NCBI GenBank assembly: GCA_015486055.1
Contig: WFSJ01000042.1
Location: forward strand, 25,357-89,356
Source of the DNA: Acidobacteriota bacterium
GTDB taxonomy: Bacteria; Acidobacteriota; Aminicenantia; S016-38
Length of the DNA: 64,000 nucleotides
Direction: 5' to 3'
In this document: positions 27,071-35,902 of the stretch, piece after piece
Numbering within the stretch: the stretch's first letter is position 1
Layout: each line of letters begins with the position of its first letter
Notes under the pieces: model-generated
Database searches by the model: none
Told to the model about the DNA's origin: nothing
The model's input: only the letters and a program-made list of their open reading frames with translations
Position numbers and translations under genes: made by a program

Positions 27071-28882
27071 ATGAAAAAATTTTGTAAGTTCTATGAGCTC
27101 AAAAAAATAGCGACAAATGCCCTTGGGGAAGTTTACCTCTCTCTCACGAGAGATGAAAAAAAGGAAATTTCCCCGTTTATGGTTGTTAACCTAAGGGAAG
27201 AGTTCAACCTTGAAAGAAGATGGAAGGCTCTCACCGATTATCTTGAGTTCAGCAAGACCCTGAACCACCCCAATATCCTAAGATATGATACATGGGGAGA
27301 GTGCAAGCAAGGGAGATATGTTGCAGCAAGAGCTAAAGAATATTTCTCACTGGGCTCAATAATTAAAAATTTAAAGAAGAGAAATCTCCCGTTCACTTTT
27401 GATATACCAGTTCATGCAATCCTCCAAATTATCTCCGGGCTTCAATACCTGAACAACATTCGCTACAAAGATTCTGCCATCTATCACAATATTCTCTCAC
27501 CCGATGAGATTCTTATAAATCTTGATGGAGTCGTCTACATAAACAATGCGGGAATTCTTCAAGCCATTTCAGAGGATAGAAAGCTGGCCAAAGACCTCAT
27601 AGTGGAAAGGAGCACATTCCTTCCCAAGGAACTAATTGATAGAGCGAAACCCTCCCCAAAGGCTGATGTCTATTCGGTAGCATCTCTACTTTTCTTCCTC
27701 ACCACTGGAAAATACATTTCTCCGGAGAAAAATATTGAACTTCAGCTCAAAAATACTCCACTCATAATGGAGTTCGAGGGAAAGAAGGAAATACCTGAGG
27801 AACTTCAGAAGATTCTATCAAACGCCCTCGCACCCGAGGAAACAAGATACCAGAACATTGAAATACTCCGTTCCGCCTTTGATGATTTTATAACCAAAGA
27901 GGACATCTCTCCCACCACATTCAATTTGGCCTATTACATGAATACCCTTTTCCATGATGAAGTCCTTGAAGGAGAAAAACTTGTAAAAAGAGAATCTGAA
28001 AAGGTCCCTGTAGAGATAGTGGAAGAACCTATCGAGAAGGAAACTGAAAAAGAGGAAGCGGAAAAGAAAAAAGGATTTCCTATGGTAGCCGTTATCGGCA
28101 GTTTAGCCGTAATATTAATAGCAGTTATTATTGCTATAGTATTCATGGGAAAACCGAAACAACCCGTAATTTCTCAGGCAGAGCTTGATAAAAGGATCAA
28201 TCAACTCGTTGAAACAAAGATGAAGGAAAGAGAAGCAGAGCTAAAAAAGGAGTACGAAAATAAATACGGAAAGATAAGCCAGCAGGACGAAGAAAAACTC
28301 AAGAAACAGCTTGAAGAAGAGAGAAAAAAGCTTGCAGAGAAGGCAAGAGCTGAGGAGTTAGCGAAGCTCAGGAAAATTCAGCAATCGAAGAAAAAGCCTG
28401 TCCTTCCCTCTGTAGAGAAGAAAGTCGAAAAGCCAAAGGAGGAAGTAAAGCAGGAAGAGACTAAGGCAGAAATTCCTCCTCAAAAGACTTCGGAGGTCCA
28501 GCAGCAAAAAAAAGAAGAAGTTGAGAAGAAACCCGCAGTGGAAACAAAACCACAGAAAATTTCTGCACCTGTTTCAAAGCCTGAAGTTATACCAGGTTCT
28601 GTTGTACCGATTACGGAATTAGATTCTCCTCTCAAACTTGTGAAAAAAATCCCCCCCCGGATTCCTGAGAGGGCAAGGAGGCTCAGAATAAGAGGAAGTG
28701 TTATGGCTTCAATCATGATCAATGAAAACGGGGAAGTTGAACAGGTAAGGATCATTCGCGGAACCCCAAAAGGCTATTTTGAAAAGGAAGCAGAAAGAAC
28801 TCTCTCTATGTGGAAATTTACCCCTCCCAGAAAAAAAGGAGTTGGGGTTAAGGTCTGGAAAGTTGTTACAATAAAATTCTGA
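27071..28882 (+). CDS. Protein kinase-fold pseudokinase with TM helix and C-terminal TonB domain
   Basis: Kinase fold with degenerate motifs (HNILSPDEILIN for HRDxKPxN; INNAG for DFG); TM MVAVIGSLAVILIAVIIAIVFM; Lys/Glu-rich linker; TonB C-terminal domain. Confidence 0.85.
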   Translation: MKKFCKFYELKKIATNALGEVYLSLTRDEKKEISPFMVVNLREEFNLERRWKALTDYLEFSKTLNHPNILRYDTWGECKQGRYVAARAKEYFSLGSIIKNLKKRNLPFTFDIPVHAILQIISGLQYLNNIRYKDSAIYHNILSPDEILINLDGVVYINNAGILQAISEDRKLAKDLIVERSTFLPKELIDRAKPSPKADVYSVASLLFFLTTGKYISPEKNIELQLKNTPLIMEFEGKKEIPEELQKILSNALAPEETRYQNIEILRSAFDDFITKEDISPTTFNLAYYMNTLFHDEVLEGEKLVKRESEKVPVEIVEEPIEKETEKEEAEKKKGFPMVAVIGSLAVILIAVIIAIVFMGKPKQPVISQAELDKRINQLVETKMKEREAELKKEYENKYGKISQQDEEKLKKQLEEERKKLAEKARAEELAKLRKIQQSKKKPVLPSVEKKVEKPKEEVKQEETKAEIPPQKTSEVQQQKKEEVEKKPAVETKPQKISAPVSKPEVIPGSVVPITELDSPLKLVKKIPPRIPERARRLRIRGSVMASIMINENGEVEQVRIIRGTPKGYFEKEAERTLSMWKFTPPRKKGVGVKVWKVVTIKF

Positions 28883-30074
28883 GAAAAAGATAGGTTTCCC
28901 CCGCAATGAAGGAAATTATAAAGTTAGAAAAGGAATGGGTTATTTTGCATGGAACTTTGAAGAGGGGCTCAAGAAGATTTATCCCAAAGACAAGAAGAAT
29001 TGCAAGAGAATAATTTACCTCAATACCAAGCCAAATTGAAAATAAAATAAGAACAGAAGCTGAAATTAGGGCTGATATTGTTCCTTCAAAGCTTATTCCC
29101 CCTGGTTCCCCTTTTTTTGCTCTACCCATTCTCAAAAGGGAAAAAACGAAGCCTCCAGAGACAGAGCCAATTTCCGTCCCTACAGTATCATAGGTTGCCT
29201 CAGCAAGGGAAATAACAGCAGCCTGGGGAAGGCCGAGGATGGAAAAAAGAAGAGCTGGTCCTCCCTTAGCCCAAACGCTTGCCCATTTTCTTTTTACCCC
29301 TTCCTTCTCTTTTTCTTTATAGAAGGTTGCCGCCTCAGAAAGCAAGAAAAAACTGAGAAGTATGTAAAAAATCTTAACCCCTCCAAAGAGCAAAATCCCT
29401 GACCCAACAAAAAATGCTGAAATTGCTCCCTTCAGGTCCAGAACCTTCAATATAAAAGAAAAGATCGCTAAAATCCCTATTAAAATCAGGATCTTCAATT
29501 CAAGTTCGGTGGGAACTTTCAGTTTTACTATGCTTCCCAGCTTGAAAAAGAACAAAAAAGAGAAAGGAACCACCAAATTATCCTCAATCCCTGTCTGCAA
29601 AGATTCCAAGATGCCTGTGATAACCACAGAAAAGATTATTATCCAGAGCTCTTTGCTTGAGATATTTCCCTTTATAAGCCAGAAGAAAAAAGGGGATAGA
29701 GTAAGCCCTGAAATAATGAATGTGCCAGTCCCTAAATATGTTTTTCTCTTATTCCATGGAAGCTCAGCCTTAGCTCTTCTCCCTACCACCGAAGCGGCAC
29801 CGTCAGAGAAAGCAAGAAGAGACCATCCAGAAGCTGCAAGCCAGAGATTGCTCCTGCACAAAAGAATCATAAGAAGCACAGAGAGCGGATAGAAAATTAT
29901 TCCTCTATCCCATTTTCCTCTGAGAATTCTTTCCCAATAGAGAGGGATTATATAGATATTGTGGATAAAGGCTAAGAAGGCAATGATAGAAGCCTGCCAC
30001 CAGTTGAGCACAAGGAGAAGGAATATTGGAAGTCCAAATCCTATGTGGACAAGTTTCCGCAGATCCTCATCCAA
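28866..30074 (-). CDS. Phytol/dolichol kinase-like domain fused to DUF92 (VTE6-like) domain
   Basis: N-half: RKLVHIGFG..SDGAASVVGRRAK..KTYLGT..ESLQTGIEDNLVVPF; C-half: GAISAFFVGSGILLFGG..EATYDTVGTEIGSVSGG..GGISFEGTISAL. Confidence 0.8.
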   Translation of the reverse strand: MDEDLRKLVHIGFGLPIFLLLVLNWWQASIIAFLAFIHNIYIIPLYWERILRGKWDRGIIFYPLSVLLMILLCRSNLWLAASGWSLLAFSDGAASVVGRRAKAELPWNKRKTYLGTGTFIISGLTLSPFFFWLIKGNISSKELWIIIFSVVITGILESLQTGIEDNLVVPFSFLFFFKLGSIVKLKVPTELELKILILIGILAIFSFILKVLDLKGAISAFFVGSGILLFGGVKIFYILLSFFLLSEAATFYKEKEKEGVKRKWASVWAKGGPALLFSILGLPQAAVISLAEATYDTVGTEIGSVSGGFVFSLLRMGRAKKGEPGGISFEGTISALISASVLILFSIWLGIEVNYSLAILLVFGINLLEPLFKVPCKITHSFSNFIISFIAGETYLFLRILL

Positions 30075-30984
30075 GTTTCCCCCTCCAGTAATTCAGAATA
30101 TCGAGGAGGGTTTTTTCAATGGGAATTGAAGGTGTCCAACCCGTTATTCTGTTTATCTTTCCTATATCCGCCCAGAGAAGAGGAATATCCGTTTTCCTGA
30201 GCTTCGCCCTCTTTATCTTCACCTCAAATTCAAGCTCTGAAAAGGAGATAAGGATTTCCAATATCTCCTTTATAGAATAAAACCTCCCTGAGCCTATATT
30301 GTAGATACTTCCTGCTCTTCCTTTTTTGGAGAGCAAATAAAGAACTTCAACCCCATCCCTTACATCTGTGAAATCCCTTATGGCATCAAGGTTACCAACT
30401 TCCAGGATGGGTTTCTTTAACGCCTTCTCCCCTTCTGCTATGGATTTCGCAAAGGAGGAAGCAGCGAACCCTGGAGATTGACCTGGCCCTATCTGGTTAA
30501 AGAGCCTTACTACCATGGTCTTTATCCCATAAACCCTCTTAAAAAAAAAGGCTGCTTCCTCTGCTGCTATCTTTGAAACTGCATAATGAGAAAGAGGGGA
30601 TGGTTTTCTATTCTCTTTTATGGGTTGTTCCTTCCTCTCAACATTCCCGTAAATCTCGCAAGAGGATGCAAGAATGAAAATAGGCTTTAATCTCCCGGAA
30701 GCCAAATTTTCAAGGACATTAATAGTCCCTAGGAAATTGACCATATAGGTGTTTTTATAATCCTTCCAGCTCTGACCAACATGACTCTGGCCTGCTAAGT
30801 GATATACAACATCGGGTTTGAAATCCACAACGTGGGAGAGCCTTCCACGAGTTATGTCCATCTTTACATCCGAAGCTTCACATTTCTCAAGGGAAATTCC
30901 TAAAACTTCCTCCCCCTGCGATTTGATTTTGTTATACAGATTTTTCCCGATAAACCCGCAGGAACCAGTTATGAGATATTTCAA
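30067..30984 (-). CDS. NAD(P)-dependent sugar-nucleotide epimerase/dehydratase or reductase (GMD/RMD-like SDR)
   Basis: TGSCGFIGKNLY, YAVSKIAAEEAA (YxxxK), NLDAIRDFTDVRD. Confidence 0.85.
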   Translation of the reverse strand: MKYLITGSCGFIGKNLYNKIKSQGEEVLGISLEKCEASDVKMDITRGRLSHVVDFKPDVVYHLAGQSHVGQSWKDYKNTYMVNFLGTINVLENLASGRLKPIFILASSCEIYGNVERKEQPIKENRKPSPLSHYAVSKIAAEEAAFFFKRVYGIKTMVVRLFNQIGPGQSPGFAASSFAKSIAEGEKALKKPILEVGNLDAIRDFTDVRDGVEVLYLLSKKGRAGSIYNIGSGRFYSIKEILEILISFSELEFEVKIKRAKLRKTDIPLLWADIGKINRITGWTPSIPIEKTLLDILNYWRGKLG

Positions 30985-31937
30985 ACCCTCTCTCTCCAGT
31001 AATTCAAGAGGTCCTCAAGAGTTTTTTCTATCGGTATCTCAGGACTCCATCCTGTCTTTTCTCTGAACTTGGAACTGTCTCCAATGAGAACAGGAACATC
31101 CGAAGGCCTCAATCTATCAGGTGCAACCTCCACTTTCACCTCAATTTTTGATAAAGAAAGGATGTGGTCGAGAATCTCCCTCATTTTATATCCCTTACCA
31201 GAACATATATTATATACATCACCTGGCTCACCTTTTGTTGCAGCCAACCAGTATCCCCTTACCATATCCCTCACATCTGTAAAATCCCTTATTGAATTGA
31301 GATTACCAACCCTTATTATAGGTTCCTGTTTCCCTGCCTCCATCATAGCTACCTGTCTGGCAAAATTAGAACAAACAAAAACATCTCCTCTCCTTGGGCC
31401 GGTATGATTGAAACCCCTTGTTCTTACAATTCTCATATTGTAGCTTTTAAAATACTGGTACCCGAGGAAATCCTGAGCTATTTTTGAAACTGCATATGGA
31501 CTTAGAGGTCTTAAAGAATGGGTTTCCTTAATAGGAATTTCCTCCCCATTGACAAGCCCATATTCCTCGCTTGAACCTGCTATTTGAATCACAGGCTCTA
31601 TCTTAGTTTCCCTTACGGACTCAAAAAGGTTGGTCTCTCCTATTATATTCGTTGTTAATGTCTCTTGGGGAGCCCTCCATGAAGTTGGCACAAAGCTCTG
31701 GGCTGCAAGATGAAATATCAGTTCCGGCCTTATCTCCTCAATCACCTTTCTTATAGAGACATAGTCCCTTATATCCCCCTCCACAAGTTTGATCCTCTCT
31801 TTCAAATGCTCAACATTTTCCATCCTTGAACGCCATCTGGCTATACCAAATATCTCAACATCTTTGTGGTTTTCAAGAATGTAATCCGCAAGATGGGAAC
31901 CTGCAAATCCTGTTATTCCTGTTATAAGAATTTTCAC
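30981..31937 (-). CDS. GDP-mannose 4,6-dehydratase-like SDR
   Basis: TGITGFAGSHLADY, YAVSKIAQDFLG, GFNHTGPRRGDVFVCSNFARQ, RPSDVPVLIGDSSKFRE. Confidence 0.85.
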   Translation of the reverse strand: MKILITGITGFAGSHLADYILENHKDVEIFGIARWRSRMENVEHLKERIKLVEGDIRDYVSIRKVIEEIRPELIFHLAAQSFVPTSWRAPQETLTTNIIGETNLFESVRETKIEPVIQIAGSSEEYGLVNGEEIPIKETHSLRPLSPYAVSKIAQDFLGYQYFKSYNMRIVRTRGFNHTGPRRGDVFVCSNFARQVAMMEAGKQEPIIRVGNLNSIRDFTDVRDMVRGYWLAATKGEPGDVYNICSGKGYKMREILDHILSLSKIEVKVEVAPDRLRPSDVPVLIGDSSKFREKTGWSPEIPIEKTLEDLLNYWRERV

Positions 31938-32944
31938 TTCTTCCTCCTTTTGTAATTCTTACTGTAATATTCCTTGAATTCTTTTGCCTCCTTCCTCTTT
32001 TTCCACCAATTCTGATGGTTTCTATACCAATCTATAGTCAGCTCAAGGGCACCTTCAAAGGTGTGTTGAGGGGCCCACCCAAGGGAACGGAGTTTCTCCG
32101 AATTAATTGAATACCTTAAATCATGACCCGGACGGTCCTGAACGAATTCCACCATTGAGAAAGGCTTCCCCATTTTGCTAAGTAAAAGTTTTATAAGGTC
32201 TATGTTTTTGAGTCCAAATCCGGAAGACAAATTATAAGCTTCTCCTTCCTTCCCCTCCTCGAGAACTTTCCATATTCCTTCAACGCAATCTTCCACAAAG
32301 AGCCATTCCCTCATATTTTCCCCATTCCCATACAGGGGGATTTTTTCCCCCTCAAAGAGGTTTGTTATAAAAAGCGGCAATGCCTTTTCTGGATGCTGGT
32401 AAGGACCAAAATTATTTGAGGGCCTTACAATAACCACTGGCATGCTGTATGTCTTATAGAAGGAAAAAGAAAGCCTGTCTGCTCCTGCCTTTGATGCAGA
32501 ATAGGGAGAAGATGGATTCATCGGATCGTCTTCCCTGAAACTTCCCTCCTTTATCGGGCCATAAACTTCGTCAGTAGAAATATAAATGAACTTCTTTAAA
32601 TTACCAGCCTTTCTTACAGCTTCCAAAAGGACATAAGTTCCATAGAAATTTGTTAGAGCAAAATCCCCCCCCTCAATTATTGACCTATCCACATGGGTCT
32701 CTGCTGCGAAGTGAACTATATAGTCTGCTCTCCTCACGAGGGGTTCCACTATCTTCCAATCCTTTATGTCCCCTTTAACGAAACTGTGCTCCGGGTTGTT
32801 TAAAATATCCTGAATTGTATCCACATCGCTTGCATAGGTTAAAAGATCAAGGTTTATGACCTTTGCGCCTCTCTTTAAAGCAGTTCTTGTAAAGTGAGAA
32901 CCTATAAAACCAGCTCCCCCTGTCACCAAAATGACATCATTCAT
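31934..32944 (-). CDS. rmlB: dTDP-glucose 4,6-dehydratase
   Basis: TGGAGFIGSHFTR, FAAETHVDRSI, STDEVYG, YSASKAGAD, NNFGPYQHPEKALPLFI. Confidence 0.93.
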   Translation of the reverse strand: MNDVILVTGGAGFIGSHFTRTALKRGAKVINLDLLTYASDVDTIQDILNNPEHSFVKGDIKDWKIVEPLVRRADYIVHFAAETHVDRSIIEGGDFALTNFYGTYVLLEAVRKAGNLKKFIYISTDEVYGPIKEGSFREDDPMNPSSPYSASKAGADRLSFSFYKTYSMPVVIVRPSNNFGPYQHPEKALPLFITNLFEGEKIPLYGNGENMREWLFVEDCVEGIWKVLEEGKEGEAYNLSSGFGLKNIDLIKLLLSKMGKPFSMVEFVQDRPGHDLRYSINSEKLRSLGWAPQHTFEGALELTIDWYRNHQNWWKKRKEAKEFKEYYSKNYKRRKK

Positions 32945-32947
32945 TAT

Positions 32948-33295
32948 TCATCTCTTGACCACAACATCGTCAGAAGTACCTTCAACACCATCAGGGCCTA
33001 CACTCCTCAACTCAAAACCATTTTCCATCTTCTTATAAACTATCCTGTTCCCCCACGGATCCTTTGGTGTTCTTCCGAAAACCTCTCTGAGGGTCTCTGG
33101 AAGTTCCCCGGTCGTGGTATACCTCGCAGTTATCTCAGCAGCTAAGGTATTTAAATCAGAACGCACAGCTATTGTCTGCGATTGGGTTATTCTTGAAACC
33201 CCCTCCTTAGTTTTCACAACCTTTTTTGTGTGGAGCATGGTAAGAGCAAGATAAATCCCTAAAGCAAGAATCAAAATCAAAAATAATCCTCTCAT
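32948..33295 (-). CDS. Hypothetical membrane-anchored protein, type II secretion G-like C-terminal motif
   Basis: TPKDPWGNRIVYKKMENGFELRSVGPDGVEGTSDDVVV resembles GspG C-terminal region; start placed at MRGLFL. Confidence 0.6.
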   Translation of the reverse strand: MRGLFLILILALGIYLALTMLHTKKVVKTKEGVSRITQSQTIAVRSDLNTLAAEITARYTTTGELPETLREVFGRTPKDPWGNRIVYKKMENGFELRSVGPDGVEGTSDDVVVKR

Positions 33296-33305
33296 AAAGG
33301 ATATT

Positions 33306-33968
33306 TTATACCCTTTGCCTAAGAGTGTAAAGGAATATCCCAGCGGCCACTGAAACATTCAAAGAGTCTATATCTCCTGACATTGGTATAGAAACACGGA
33401 AATCGCAGAGTTTTTCAACTGGTTTTCTTATTCCTTTCCCTTCGGAGCCCATGACTATAATAGATTTTGGGGGGAATTTGAAAGAGGGCAGTGATTCTCC
33501 ACTTTTCTCGGCACAAACAACCCAAAATTCACTGCTCTTTGCCCTTAAGATAAAAGCTGGGAGGTTAGCTGTCCTGTGAATAATGGCACTGAATATTACC
33601 CCGGAGGATGCCTTGACAACTGTTTCATTAAGGGGTGGCGAATGCCTTTTCTCTATAACAACAGGGGAAGAAAAAGCATGAGCTGACCTTATTATTGCAC
33701 CGAGGTTCATTGGGTCTTCAATCCTGTCTAAGCAGAGAACTATATTGCCATTAAGAACTTTCCCTTCTCCTGCAGTTCTTACCTCTGAAATATAAGCCTT
33801 TGGGTTTCTTTCAGAAGGTGAAAAGAAAAAGGGAACAGACCCGATTTTTGCAAGTTCCTTTATTTTATCTATTCTGGGGCCCCTTTTCCCTGCCGGGATT
33901 ATTATCTTTTCAACCTCAGCTTCCGAGGATAAAGCCTCAATTATTGGATTTAATCCCTCAATAACCAT
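33306..33968 (-). CDS. TrmH/RlmB-family rRNA 2'-O-methyltransferase
   Basis: GLNPIIEAL, DRIEDPMNLGAIIRSAHAF, IVMGSEGKGIR, SLNVSVAAGIFLY. Confidence 0.94.
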   Translation of the reverse strand: MVIEGLNPIIEALSSEAEVEKIIIPAGKRGPRIDKIKELAKIGSVPFFFSPSERNPKAYISEVRTAGEGKVLNGNIVLCLDRIEDPMNLGAIIRSAHAFSSPVVIEKRHSPPLNETVVKASSGVIFSAIIHRTANLPAFILRAKSSEFWVVCAEKSGESLPSFKFPPKSIIVMGSEGKGIRKPVEKLCDFRVSIPMSGDIDSLNVSVAAGIFLYTLRQRV

Positions 33969-35335
33969 TGCTCGTATTTTCTCAGCCTGCCTGCAAGAGA
34001 ATCTGTATATCCTAAAGCCGAGGCTTTTTCTATCAGTTCTCCGAGAAAAGCAAGCTCAGGCCCTGAACCCCTGCCTGTAAGGGCAATTCTCAAAGGATGG
34101 TAAAGGGCCTTCCCCCTGATTTTAAGCTCTGAAGATACCTCCTTCAAGGCAGCCGCAAGGGGCTTACCATGCTCAAGCTTTTCCCTAATTCTTCTCACAA
34201 CCTTAAGTTCTTCCTTAGTTATCCTTTCCTCTGCCTTATAGTTTATTTCCCTCTCAAGAGCTTCCTGAAGCTCCTTGAGAGTATAAGCCCCTTCCCTAAG
34301 CTTCGGAAGAGCGAAGGAGAGAAAGTCCTCACTCAGTTTAATTCCCGTAAATTCCACAAAACGCTTTACAAGTTCTTTATCATCAAGCTTTTCAAGATGC
34401 TTATGATTCATCCAGAGAAGCTTTCTGTGGTCAAATACGGCTCCTGCTTTGGAAACCCTTGAAAGCTGGAAGCATTTTACCATCTCCTCCTTCGCCATAA
34501 TTTCCTTTTCATCGCATGACCAACCAAGGAGAGAAAGATAATTGAAAAGTGCTTCGGGAACTATGCCGTCATCCCTGAACTGAAAAACCGCAGTTGCACC
34601 GTGGCGCTTTGAAAGTCTGCTTCTGTCAGGACCAAGGACCATTGGAAGATGAGCAAATTCAGGGGGCTCCCAATCAAAAGCTTCGTAGAGTTTTATCTGT
34701 TTTGGTGTATTTGAAATATGATCTTCGCCCCTTATAACATGAGTTACCCCCATGTGATGGTCATCTATTACAACTGCAAAATTATACGAAGGTATTCCAT
34801 TGGAGCGCATTATAACAAAATCCCCAAAAAGGGAAAGATTAAAGTTCACTTTACCTCTTATAAGGTCGCTGTAGGAAAAGGCCTCATCGCTCATCTTAAA
34901 TCTTATAGAAGCTAATTCACCCTTTTCAACCCTTTTCCTTGCATCCTGTGGGGGAATGCTCCTGCACTTTCCTGAATATTTATAGGGTATCCCCTTCTCT
35001 ATTGCCTTCTGCCTTTCCTCCTCTAACTCCTGCGGGGTGCAGAAACAATAATATGCCTTGCCTTCATCAAGAAGCCTCTGGGCATAAGATCGGTAAACCT
35101 CAAGCCTCTGGCTCTGTTTGTATGGTCCCTCATCCCAGTTTATCCCCAGCCACGCCAGATCTTTCAGAATCAGCTCTTCGTATTCCTTTTTAGACCTTTC
35201 AGGATCAGTATCCTCTATTCTCAATATAAATTTCCCATCCTTACTTTTCGCAAAAAGCCAGTTGAAAAGGGCTGTCCTTGCTCCCCCAACATGAAGATAA
35301 CCTGTGGGAGATGGGGCAAACCTTACTCTAACCAT
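33950..35335 (-). CDS. gltX: Glutamyl-tRNA synthetase
   Basis: RFAPSPTGYLHVGGARTALFNWLFA; LSKRHGA. Confidence 0.97.
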   Translation of the reverse strand: MVRVRFAPSPTGYLHVGGARTALFNWLFAKSKDGKFILRIEDTDPERSKKEYEELILKDLAWLGINWDEGPYKQSQRLEVYRSYAQRLLDEGKAYYCFCTPQELEEERQKAIEKGIPYKYSGKCRSIPPQDARKRVEKGELASIRFKMSDEAFSYSDLIRGKVNFNLSLFGDFVIMRSNGIPSYNFAVVIDDHHMGVTHVIRGEDHISNTPKQIKLYEAFDWEPPEFAHLPMVLGPDRSRLSKRHGATAVFQFRDDGIVPEALFNYLSLLGWSCDEKEIMAKEEMVKCFQLSRVSKAGAVFDHRKLLWMNHKHLEKLDDKELVKRFVEFTGIKLSEDFLSFALPKLREGAYTLKELQEALEREINYKAEERITKEELKVVRRIREKLEHGKPLAAALKEVSSELKIRGKALYHPLRIALTGRGSGPELAFLGELIEKASALGYTDSLAGRLRKYEQWLLRD

Positions 35336-35810
35336 TCTTCCTCCTCAAAACAGAAACTGCATAACATGAAATTGCTTTACCTTCTCCTATTTCCCCGAGG
35401 CCTTCATTTGTCTTTGATTTTATCCCTATCCTGTCAGGCTCAATTCTCAGAACTTGAGAAAGGCTTTTCCTGATTTCCTCCTTATATGGGGAAAGTTTAG
35501 GGGCCTCTGCAATGATAACGGTATCTATGCCAACTATCTCATACCCTTTTTCACCGACCATCAACGCAACCTTCTCAAGAAGTTCTATACTCCTTGCATC
35601 CTTATAAGCAGGGTCGGTATCTGGAAAGAGCTCACCTATATCTGGAAAGGAAAGGGCACCGCAAAGTGCATCTATTATTGCATGGGAGAGGAGGTCTCCA
35701 TCAGAGTGACCCTCAAGCCCAAAGCTGTAAGGAATAAGAACTCCTCCAATTATCAGTTTCCTTCCCTCAACTAACCTGTGAATGTCGTATCCAATTCCTA
35801 CCCTTATCAT
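35328..35810 (-). CDS. ispF: 2-C-methyl-D-erythritol 2,4-cyclodiphosphate synthase
   Basis: RVGIGYDIHRL..GHSDGDLLSHAIIDALCGAL; start placed at MIRVG (35810). Confidence 0.95.
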   Translation of the reverse strand: MIRVGIGYDIHRLVEGRKLIIGGVLIPYSFGLEGHSDGDLLSHAIIDALCGALSFPDIGELFPDTDPAYKDARSIELLEKVALMVGEKGYEIVGIDTVIIAEAPKLSPYKEEIRKSLSQVLRIEPDRIGIKSKTNEGLGEIGEGKAISCYAVSVLRRKNG

Positions 35811-35830
35811 GCTTTTATTATACATCAAAC

Positions 35831-35859
35831 TTGATTTCTTCCTCCTGTTGAACTATTTT
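35831..35859 (+). promoter_or_regulatory. Putative promoter of PAS-histidine kinase gene (TTGATT-17-TATTTT)
   Basis: TTGATT 35831-35836, TATTTT 35854-35859. Confidence 0.4.
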
Positions 35860-35902
35860 CTTATAAGGTGGAAAACTGCAAAAAACTTGGAGGGAGGATT
35901 TT

